From contig NC_081409.1 in the NCBI RefSeq assembly GCF_030272615.1, forward strand, positions 470,450,573-470,514,572: a stretch of DNA of 64,000 nucleotides. The letters are read 5' to 3'. The DNA comes from Cryptomeria japonica (lineage: Eukaryota; Streptophyta; Pinopsida; Cupressales; Cupressaceae). Within the stretch, counting starts at the first letter, position 1, and every line of letters begins with the position of its first letter. A program made the translations under genes and the position numbers. Below the pieces are notes generated by a model. The model was not told the origin of the DNA. It did not search any database and was given only the letters and a program-made list of their open reading frames with translations. Positions 21,756 through 32,574 of the stretch are shown here, piece by piece.

Positions 21756-24700
21756 ATGGCTTCTTCTTCTACTCCCGAATTTATTGCAAACCTTACTATC
21801 GTGGAAAACATAAAATGCCCTAGGCCTGTATTTAAAATTATTCTCGAGATAGCTAAGAAAGATGATTTCATAGGTGCATTTTCAAAGATTCCTAAAGGTG
21901 TAGCTTATGTTGAAGACCCTAGGATTTATATTCACTGCAATATTGAAGAATTAGGTTCTAAGGAGGTGTTAAAGATGTTTAGAACTGTAATTTGTGATGA
22001 AAATGGCATTGTCAAACCCAAGCACAAGATTATTGAGACTTTAGGTTTTGTGGAAATCTTGAACATCCATGAATTTCCAAAGGAAGTTGTGAGAATTGTC
22101 CTAAGTAGGGTGCATGGAGAATTTCTTTGGTTAGACTCAGCATGCAAATTCACCCGGCAAGAAATTAGGGAAGTAACAGGTTTACCCTTAACCAGCAACA
22201 GACCAGACAAAACTAAGAAGGTTCCTAATAACAAAGTCATGACCTTAACCAGAGCAACATCTGATAGTAGATCTCTGAGAGTGAATGACATCAAGGACAT
22301 CAATGTGAGATTCATAAGTATGATTTTAGGCTATAAGACTACACATGCAAATAGACTCAACTCAATTTCTAGTCTTTGCATTAATAGTGCTTATGAAATG
22401 GTAAACAATAATGCAAAAATAGATGTGTGTGAATGGCTGAAGGATGAACTAATTGATAACTTGAAGAAGATAAAAGGTGATAATAAAGGGACATTTCATT
22501 TTGGTAATCTCTTGGTATGCCTTATGTTGTATTTCATAGAGGAAATCCCTAGTATTGGACAAAAAGACTTTGGATATGACATACCGGTAGGCAAACAAAT
22601 TCAAGAAGCTTTCACTGGCATGGGTACTGCTAAGGAAAACAATATAACTGAATATTTCAAAGCTTTCCAAAACAAAATGAAAACTAGAGAGAGACTACCA
22701 CAGAGTGTAGTAGATAAATATGATAAGGAAATCTATTTTGTAATTAAGAAAGATGAGACATGGAGTGAATTTGTATTACCTAGAACTGTATGGGTAACAG
22801 AAATGGGTTATGAGGTAGATCTGAACATTGTTGAAACTTATGCAAAAGCCTTATTAGATGCACCTAGAGAACCATCTGAAGAAGTTTTTGGTGGTACAGA
22901 AACAATTGAAAGTGGTGTACAAACAATGAAACAAAGGAAGAAAAGAGAAAAGTATATAAGAGATGCTTCTAAGAAGGTAAAGGAAATAAAAGAAAATGTT
23001 ATGAACCTTACTGGTATAAAGAGAAGTGAACTGGAAGGATTGCAACCGGAGGCACACATCTCACCGATTGGCACATCATCTGATAGTGAGATACCTACGA
23101 AATTCAAGAGATTTGATAGGAAGAGAGAACCCTCACCGGTACCCTCTCCTCCACCCAAGAAAAAAAGAACCTTGAGAAAGAAACAACAAGCAATAAGGAA
23201 ACCGACAAAGAAACTAACACCCAAGAAGAAACAGAAACAGGTTATTCCACCATTGGATAATTTGCTAAATGAAATAACTAATGATGTTAACTTGGCAAAT
23301 GTGAGAAAATTGTATAACACATTCACCGATTCGAAAAAGGAAATTAATGAAAATAGTATAATTCTACATCTGGACATATATAAGAAAGTGTTAATTGAAG
23401 TTGTAGATGACTTGCCAAATGAACTATATAGAAGGTTAGATGCAAAGAGGATTGTAGTAATGGAGTTAGATAAGAAACTTATAATTGAAAAATGTCTAGC
23501 TGTACATCCAGTTAACTCTAAAGAAGAGATTGATGACCTAATCTATGAAGCTAACAGATCAGTTTTTGCTAGTGGTCACCGGCAAGTGAGTTTGATGGCT
23601 TGTAGAGTTAATGAGAGTGTTGAGCAAACGGATGATAAATTGGATATCTTTTTTGTGGAAAAATAAAAACAAGAGGAATTGAAAAAGTCAAAGAAAAAAT
23701 TCAAGGTTTATCAGAAGGATAAGGACAAAGGGAAAGGTAAAGTTGGTGGAATAGCAAACATCAAAATAACTGATAAATTACCACCACCCTTGGATACTAC
23801 ACCGGTACATTTTGTTGATCCACCGATTACTGACAGTATAGATGACACTAATCCTAATTCTAAAAATCTATTCACCATGAATGTGGATACTCAGGAAGTA
23901 AACATTGTTGTGGATAAGGACGACACAGAGGTAAAGAATGACATTGTTGACAGTGGAAACATTGTTGAGCAACCGACAGAGAATGTTGAGGTTGAGACAC
24001 AAATAGAGCATACACCACAAACAAAACAACCATTGGATACTGGAATAAATACTAGTAGTATAGATGTTGGCATTGAGAAACCTACTGAGATAGAGATACC
24101 GATAGCTGAGAACATAGAGAAACCTATAGAGAAACCTACAGAAAAACCAATAGAGAAACCAACAGAGGCACAGGTACATATTGAGGTAGTGAAACCAGTA
24201 ATCACTGAGAAACCCAAACCATTACAGGTTGAAACACAAACTCAAACTGATCCATTGGAGGATAATACAAGCAAATTGGTAACAAATGTTGGAAGCACTG
24301 AGGTAATTAAGGTAGTTGGTCCGACATCCGGTACTTCATTAAGTGAATTCAGGCCTACTAATGTGACAGAGGTACTCCTGGACTCTATCAAGAAGATAAC
24401 TGACTGTAATGTATTGGCCGACAAGGCAATTGATGATACAATACCAATTCTTAAGATGATTGCATCAAAATATAATATAGATCATGTGAAGCATTTTTTA
24501 GGTAAGTTGGAAACATTGTCCAAATGCATTACCGACAATTAAATAACAGTTGATAAGGTGAATGAGGATACATTCAAAGAGAAAATTAAAAAAGAAAAGG
24601 AAAAATTCTTTGAGGATAGAATAAAGAAGTGCATAGAACACATTAACACACTTTTCCCAGCACTTAATACTACAATTTTGGAATATAAGGAACTCTACAG

Positions 24701-25079
24701 AGAAACATGCAAGCCACATCTGTTGACAAAGGACACTGAAAAGGAAATAAGCAGAGTACAGAAGGAGATAGATGATATAGCTGATAACATAATTGGTTCA
24801 TCTGAACCTATATCAATTATTGAGAAAGAAATAGCAAGATTTGAGGAAAACTTGGAGAAATTTGAGAAAGAAAAAGCAAGGATCAAGGTTAATGCCAGAG
24901 AGCTTAAGTATAAACTTAGTCCTAAGTTGGATAATATTATCTCTCTGAAAAATGAGATATCTAAGGCATTACTTCAAGGAGAAAGATCATCGGAGGAGCA
25001 TATGCATCATCTCACCGATACGATCCAACAAAATAAGGCAACCCTGAACGACATCAATAGATTCATGCAGAGTAATTAA
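21756..25079 (+). pseudogene. ORF X of element C: unknown ~1,107-residue protein in place of pol
   Basis: A single frame of 1,108 codons from ATG 21756 (MASSSTPEF) to TAA 25077-25079, broken only by TAA at 23664-23666 and 24540-24542. Residues about 1-370 look globular and pair with ORF X of element A (VRIVLSRVHGE, VNDIKDINVRF, FHFGNLLVCLMLYFIEE, YFKAFQNKM, MGYEVD). Then come a lysine-rich, nuclear-localisation-like stretch (about 430-500), a helical block (about 505-600), an acidic threonine/glutamate/proline tract with KPTEKPIEKPTE repeats (about 780-830), and a coiled-coil C-terminus. The TGLPLTS segment faintly recalls plant-mobile-domain proteins, but I would not assign it. There is no catalytic motif of protease, integrase, RT or RNase H. 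Near-intact state in an otherwise dead element suggests it was under selection until recently. Confidence 0.8.
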
Positions 25080-25171
25080 ATTTGGTTGTGGCAGACATAT
25101 TTCAGATTGTAACCAACTGGTTACAAACTTTGAGGTGAAATTTTGCAATTGTTTGACAATTTTGACAACCT

Positions 25172-25200
25172 TTGTCATTGATGTCAAAGGGGGGGTAGTA
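25172..25200 (+). other. Upstream extra polypurine motif of element C
   Basis: TTGATGTCAAAGGGGGGGTAG lies about 150 bp before the LTR and resembles the terminal tract. A further CAGGGGGAGC lies at about 25238. Confidence 0.6.
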
Positions 25201-25323
25201 GATAGAGAAAAATGATTAATCAGAGAAGATCATCTGCTCAGGGGGAGCACATCTTTTTGGTAAAAAAATTTGACTTCACTTTTTGGAACAATTTTTGGAT
25301 TTTTCTCATGAGTGTTGCCATCA

Positions 25324-25340
25324 ATGCCAAAGGGAGAGAT
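25324..25340 (+). other. Polypurine tract of element C
   Basis: ATGCCAAAGGGAGAGAT directly borders the 3' LTR start TGTTGG at 25341. Confidence 0.8.
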
Positions 25341-26130
25341 TGTTGGCATTCTACACTCTAATGAGAAATGATGGTGTTGTCATTGATGGCAACCTTCTGG
25401 CAACCTTTTGGCATTCATCTAGTAAAGCCACTGGCAAACACCGGCACTGGCATAGACATCTACATACACTAGCAGGCACTTCACTAGAAGTGACTACAAT
25501 GCATACCGGCACCCCAGCTGACAAGGAATAAACTTTTGTTTATTGTATTTAATGTAATTATCTTTTGTAAATCTGACATGGCATATTTTAAAAGACTCAT
25601 ATATATGTATGAGATCTTATAGGTCATTTTGTGTGAGAGTAGAGTTGCAAATTATGTATAAGATGATATAAGTGACAGCAAGGTCTTGGTTATAGAATGA
25701 GTTTAAATCGGTACTGAACCTGGCATAGTTGATGCTGATTTGAAGCAGTACATTGTATTGGATTTTGATAATCCACTTTTGTAGTCAGTGAGACTCTTGT
25801 TGAGTAGTGAGCTCTAGGTAGTTGGCCTTCCTACATGTGTAGGCCCCTCATTGTAAGTAATATTTATTCATTGGCCAGTGAGTGAATATTGTGGGTCACA
25901 AATCCCACCAAGGTTTTTCCCACACCGGTTTCCTTGTTAAACATCTTTTGTTATGGTGTGTTTTCTATGTTGTCTTTATTGTTCCTTTTTACTGCATTAA
26001 TTCTTATTTACCAGTACACTATTTTGGAAAGCAAAATACTTAATAAGTTAAATATTCTATTAACCGGTTAGATACTCATTCACCCCCCCCCCCCCTCTCA
26101 GTATCTTTGGGACTATCATTAATCCTAACA
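25341..26130 (+). repeat. 3' LTR of element C
   Basis: 790 bp, TGTTGG to TAACA, matching the split 5' LTR. A C-run (about 26083-26095) near the end is longer than in the 5' copy. The 82-codon frame at 25283-25531 crosses the LTR border and is not a gene. Confidence 0.9.
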
Positions 26131-26600
26131 AGGATTGATTGAGAGAATGAGTTAAGTGGAAGAGAGAATGAGTTAAGTGAAAATAAATAAAGCAATTGTT
26201 GTAGGTAAATTTGGGAGAATTAGTAAATAATTGTTAAGCAACCATGAAACCAAGTTCTAAGAAAAATAACATAAAAAATCAATGAAAGATGAATTTACAA
26301 TGCATTCAAATGGAAATAAAAATTATTATACCTAACATCGAATTCATGACCTCCATTGTTCTTCTTAATCTTCTTGTATGATGGCTCTTAAAAATTATGT
26401 GTGCACAAAAAGAATTTGAAGGCTTGAAGCGATTACAATGAGAAGATATTAAAGGCAAGGTTGTTAAAAATGAGGATTTGATTTACAATTTATAGAGATA
26501 TTTTGATCAATGGATAAAGTTGATTTTGATTTTTGGAAATGGATGGATAGGAATGGTTGATAGGATAACTTAAGTAGAGATAAAATAAGTTAAGTGCAAT
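26131..26600. repeat. Repeat B: right part of copy 1 and a second tandem copy
   Basis: 26131-26225 completes copy 1 after element C (AGTTAAGTGGAAGAG-like words). 26230-26600 repeats the content of 11291-11620 in the same order. So B is present as two adjacent divergent copies, one split by C. Its nature is unknown; a decayed LTR is possible. Confidence 0.5.
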
Positions 26601-27190
26601 GCCCCTCTACGTTGGCTACCAAATAATGAGGTGTTGTGTCTTATATCCTTCCAATGATGTTATCAGTAAATATATAGCTAGGAATATGCATAATGGAGTT
26701 TAATTTAAATTAATTATTACTATTACTTACGAGTAATTAATTATTATTATTACTTATGAGTAATTAATAATCGATGTTTATGTCTGTATGTATAAAAATA
26801 TTAAGGGGGATAGATTAATACTATATCATTTGGTTAATAAATTAATATTAAGCGGTAAATGAATTAATTAATAATAATGCTTTGTAATTAAATTAAATAA
26901 GGCTTTATCATTAATTAATTGAGTTAGATCTAAATATGTTGGTGGAATTTAATTATTAAAAATCCTTGATTAGTTTTGGTGATTTGTTTAATTAATTATT
27001 ATTTTTTCAATAAAAGTGGATTATTCCACTAAACTTTTTTATTAATATTTTTTATTTTTTACACAGGATTCAAAGAGCATACTAGAGGAAAGAACCCTAG
27101 GAAGAAAACCTCTGGTCACAACTCATAAAATAAACCTATAGTATCTAACGGATTAGTTTATACACTCTGCCCAAAACCACAAAGAAAATG
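26601..27190. other. AT-rich intergenic stretch
   Basis: Very AT-rich with many TTAATTAATTA-type words. I see no gene or repeat border. Confidence 0.4.
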
Positions 27191-27539
27191 TCATCACAAC
27201 ACATATAATATCAGTTTTGCATAGAGCCCATATGACAATTTGCCAAAATAACCCATCGGATAATTTTCAAATGTAGACTTCACAGCTGCAATCAATGGAA
27301 GAAGACAAAATTTTCCAAAAACCTGTGCCAAATCCCATGAGCCAAAAACCTTCTTGCCAAAAAAGAAAGTATCAAAAAACCTTTGGAAAAACACTATTGT
27401 ATCAAATACCATGAGCTCGAACTCTCCTCCAAACAATGAACATGAATACTTGAAATGAAAGGGGAAAGCAGGAATAATTATCATCATAAAATTTTACATC
27501 AACATTACTCAAGAAAATCATATAACTATTGTTGCAAAC

Positions 27540-27815
27540 CTTCCCATACCCTAGAAGGAATTTCCTCAAAACCCACCTCTCGTTGATTAGCATTGCTATC
27601 AATGGCTAAATTTACCAAAAAATCCGCAATATTATTAACTTCTCTATAACAATGGGATATCAAGAAAGATTCAAACAATTCTATTTTTTTCTAAAATGGG
27701 ATCAAGTATATACTGCAAATTCCAACAATTCGATTTCTTTTTCATAACACATTGAATAATCACCATAGAATCACCTTCAATTATTAAGTCCTTAATTCCC
27801 AAAGATTTGTTTAAT
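27540..27815 (-). mobile_element. LINE RNase H fragment, minus strand
   Basis: Minus-strand translation from about 27810 gives LGIKDLIIEGDSMVIIQ. After a frameshift it gives FLISHCYREVNNIADFLVN. This is the plant L1 C-terminal RNase H pattern (EGDS...I...HVYREAN..AD.LA), also seen in the LINE at 62.6-63.2 kb. 27194-27487 may be the 3' end of the same element; its open frame has no recognisable content. Confidence 0.6.
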
Positions 27816-28691
<876 letters not shown>

Positions 28692-28810
28692 GATATATTA
28701 TGAATTTTTATCTAATGTATTAGTGAGAATTAAATTAAAAAATTTATAACAAAAAATATTCTTGGTCATCATTGTTCCGTGCATTGATTTTAAAGAAAAC
28801 TGTGGGTTAA

Positions 28811-29060
28811 ACCCACGGTGGTGGGAAGTCTCCACCCACCATGGGGAAACCACAGTGGTGGAAAGCCCCTCCCACTATGGAGTACCCACAATGGTGGGAA
28901 ATCCTCACCCACCATAGAGTACCCATGGTGGTGGGTAATCCCCACCCACCGTGGAATACCTACAGTGGTGGGACCCACCGTGGATTACCCACAGTGGTGG
29001 GAAGTCTTCACCCACCATGGAGTACCCATGGTGGTGGGTAATCCCCACCATGTCATGGGC
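28811..29060. repeat. GC-rich palindromic minisatellite, about 7 units of ~37 bp
   Basis: Units begin at about 28811, 28849, 28884, 28921, 28958 (short, 29 bp), 28987 and 29024. Each has a left arm like ACCCACAGTGGTGGG and a right arm like CCCACCATGG that pair with each other, so every unit can fold on itself. The opposing open frames here (28790-29165) follow from the palindromic repeats and are not genes. Confidence 0.88.
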
Positions 29061-31530
29061 AAGCTCTATGGTGGTGGCAGGCACCGAATGGTTCTAGCCT
29101 TCACTTTTTGCAATAAAAAAAAAATTATTCTCTTTTATGTATTTGTTTATATATATAGTGGATAAATGATGTTTTTATTTTGGAATTTGTTGAAAATATA
29201 GACATGTATACTTTAATTCTTTTGTTAATTATTATGTTGTAAACCCTCATAGTATTGAGTTATTTGTTATTTGATCAAATTATCATTTGAAGGATTATTT
29301 TTTAGTAATATTTTGTGGGTGCTTTAGTGTTTAAATGTTTTATTAAAATAAGTTTCGGGTCTTAAAGAAATTATTTGGAGGTATTTTTTTTATAAGAATG
29401 GGTGTCAGAGTGTTTAGTTAAAATATCTGGTAGGGAAATTATTGAGAAATGCTTTAAAAAGGAATGTGTGAGTTTTATGCATCTAAGTATTTACTTTGGA
29501 ATGAATATCTATGTAGTTAAGTTCTTTTTTTATGAAATATAATTCTATGAACTCAAATAATAGAATATAAGTCATATATTTATGAAATTATAATACTAAG
29601 GAAATTTAACATTGAGGAGTATTTGGGTGATGTATCGTTCATAACTTTTAGACTAGGGTTCTTGGATTAGTATTTAGAGTAACCCTTTTTCCCAACTGAG
29701 CCCATGAGGGAAGTGTGTAGGTAATTACTCAAAGGAGAGTCTTTGTTATCCTTGTGCATAGCATAGTGGATTTATTAATAAAAATAATTTTATTATTATC
29801 ATTAAAGTTAATGATACCCTTAGTCTATAGAATCCTATGTCTATATGTAAGAACTTATTAGTTCTTTTATACTTGTTATATTTTTCTTGTTTATAGAAGA
29901 ATCTTGGTTGTATTATGGATTTTGTTGTATCGGGTAAAGTGTGCCTTGTCTATAGGTGAATCATGTGTTTTATATTAGATGCATCTTGTACTTAAATCCT
30001 TGTTTTGTTTGAGGTAATTAGTTGAGTATGTAAGTAAACTCTTTTAATTATAGTCATATTACTTTAATTTAAGCATTAAGTAATGCTTATTCTTAAGTGG
30101 TAGGAGTGGATATGAATCAAGAGGAAGAGTGCTTATTCTAGGTATTAGAAGCTATCATTTAAAAACAATAGCCATTCCAAATTTATCCTTGTAAGAAGTT
30201 TTACATCGAAATTAAGAACCTATCAAGCTGAATTAGGTGTCAAAGGTTAAGTGATTCTTTCATTGGTATTAATCTAGTTCCAATGTAAAATGCAGGTTAT
30301 AACCATCTCTTTATATACTCTTAATGTGCCTAGGTATCGTATTGATTTACTTCAAGTGTTGGAGTCAGATTTTTGGGACCCTTGGCATAGTTCATAGGGA
30401 AACTGTTGTACAACAACCTTTTGTCAAGTTATCTAGGACTTTGTCTTTGTTTCACCTAAGTGGGTGGCAGCTGACGAGAGAACTGTCTGAGGTAGGGGAC
30501 CCTAGAAAGGGTTGAGTACCTGCTTTTGTTTTATTTTTAAGTCTAACTATGAAGTCTCTGCACATTCACAAAGGCAAGGCCATCTGCGATGAGCCCCTGA
30601 GACTGTAGGTCCAACCCTTAGGTTTGTCTCTTCTGAGTTGTCTAGTCTTGTCACTCTTCCTAGGTTATATGTTTTCCTTTGCAAGTACAGTGGTATATGT
30701 TGACCCAATTAAAGTTATCATATGGTATAAATTGTTGAGCTCATTTGATTGATCTAATGTGTACATCTAGCGGTGTAGATTGAGTGTAGGAATGTGTGGC
30801 AAGTCGAGTCAAGTTCTGAACTGGGAAGAGAAATATTTGGTATGAAGTGACAATGATGTTCGCTTGAGTAATGGTGGGCCTTACATGTTCATGAAAAAGG
30901 TAGATGATATTAGGTGAGCGTTAAGATGTATCCTATATATCTTGTGATTGATTCATTAATAAAAGAAAATGGAATTGACTCTATGGATATGCATTTAGTG
31001 GTGTACATATGTTTATTATGGTTTAAGGAATGGATTAATAATTTGGTATTTAATATTGGTAATAGTTCGTGATGTTAGAAATGAGTATTTGATTGGGATT
31101 AGGAACATTTGGTATTGGTGCTTTAAAATGGACCTAATGGGGTTAATTGGTAGTTGCATTGATTAAGATCACATTTATCATAGATAGACAAGAAATGATC
31201 TTGCATATATGCATGGAGAGAAGAATTAATAATAGAAGTAACGTGCATTGGGTTAGTTGTTATTATGATGTTGTTGATTGTGATTAGTAGTGTGAGTAAT
31301 GATGTTGAGTACCCTTGGAAAGATAGAGGCTATGTTGTGTTTTATTTCCGCTTGCATATCATGTTTCATGATTATGTTCATGATGGGTCATGGTAAATCA
31401 TGTTAATGGATGTTAGATGCATATGAGTAGATAGTTGATTATGATGAATTAGTAGATGTTTGAGAAGAAAAAAATCTATGTTTGCATGTTAGTTGGTTAA
31501 TTTCTCTAGGGTATTTAGCATTACATTAAG
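29061..31530. other. AT-rich intergenic stretch
   Basis: No coding domain found on either strand. The 63-codon open frame at 30324-30515 has no recognisable motif. A less AT-rich piece at about 30450-30660 may belong to an old LTR, but no partner was found. Confidence 0.35.
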
Positions 31531-32536
31531 TGAATAAATAAAACAACTATTTATTTTCGTCAAAAAGCTACCATTTTGAAAGTGGACAAAATAAAGAGTC
31601 AAGTGGAAAAAGAAAAAGAAAATGGAAGAGTTAAGTGAGAGGGAAATTAGCAAGTGGCGGAGATAAGTGGGAATGGAAATTGGAAAGTGGAAGAGATAAG
31701 TGAAAGGAGATGGAAGAGTTGAGTGGGGAGAAGAATAAGAAAGTGGAAGAGTTAAGTGGGGTCATAAATAAAGAAATAAAATTTATTTATTTCACCCACA
31801 CATGGTAAATAAATAAATGAAAATTTTATTTAATTAGAATAATTTAGAGAAAGTGATTAAATAATTACAATAATTATTTAATCTTGGAAGAATAATTAGT
31901 TTATAATAAAAGGATTAAATAATTAAGTGAATTATTTAATTGAAGAGGATAGTTAGGATTAGGCAATTAAGATCAAGATTAATTGATTAGAAATAGATGA
32001 TGATGAATATTAATTAAATAGTGAAGATTTTTTTATTAATGGTTTAGAAGAACAATAATTAAATAATTATTAAATTATAGGGAATTAGAAGAAGAATATT
32101 AGGACTAATCAAATAATAAAATTATTTAATCAATTTAGACAAAAAGTTAGTGAAAAGTGTCATTGGAGACCTAGGACAATTTTCAGTTTCTACATTTTGC
32201 CCCTCTTTGAGACATATGATTTTGAGCATTTTTTCAAAGAAAATTTGAAAAATTATGCCCCAATAGATTGAGGGATGGAGGTTGGATATCCCTCAAGAGA
32301 TTATTTATGTGTGAAATGAATAAATGATCTCTCAAAAGAAGAAAAGTGTTAGAAAGATGAAAGAGTAAATAAGATGAAGGAGAAGAGTAGTTAATAAGAA
32401 GTGAAGAATGTTAGTTGATGGTAGATCAGGGTTGATTGATATTAGATGAAGAAATTAATGATTGATTAGATAGAATAGATAGCATGACATTGATTGAATA
32501 ATTTATAGATACAATGATTGATTGATGGATTGAATG

Positions 32537-32574
<38 letters not shown>

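Larger units (their letters stand above)
11621..26130 (+). mobile_element. LTR element C: non-autonomous Copia-like element with gag tail and near-intact ORF X
   Basis: The 5' LTR (11621-11672 plus 19536-20268) and 3' LTR (25341-26130) are about 0.79 kb each. The target duplication AGGAT is at 11616-11620 and 26131-26135. Internally there are a tRNA-Met PBS, a coiled-coil gag remnant with four zinc-knuckle motifs, ORF X, and a polypurine tract. No protease, integrase, RT or RNase H motif is present. Element D sits in its 5' LTR. It shares layout and both ORFs with element A but has a different LTR, so the two are related families and not copies of one element. Confidence 0.9.

Noticed and set aside
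22838-23377. Minus-strand open frames opposite ORF X of element C, up to 179 codons
   Set aside because: Shadow frames of a lysine-rich coding strand; no independent motif and no start context.
28790-29165. Overlapping open frames on both strands over the palindromic minisatellite
   Set aside because: A palindromic repeat without stops opens both strands at once; no protein motif.
30324-30515. 63-codon frame in the less AT-rich part of the intergenic stretch
   Set aside because: No motif, no similarity I recognise, and no splice or regulatory context.
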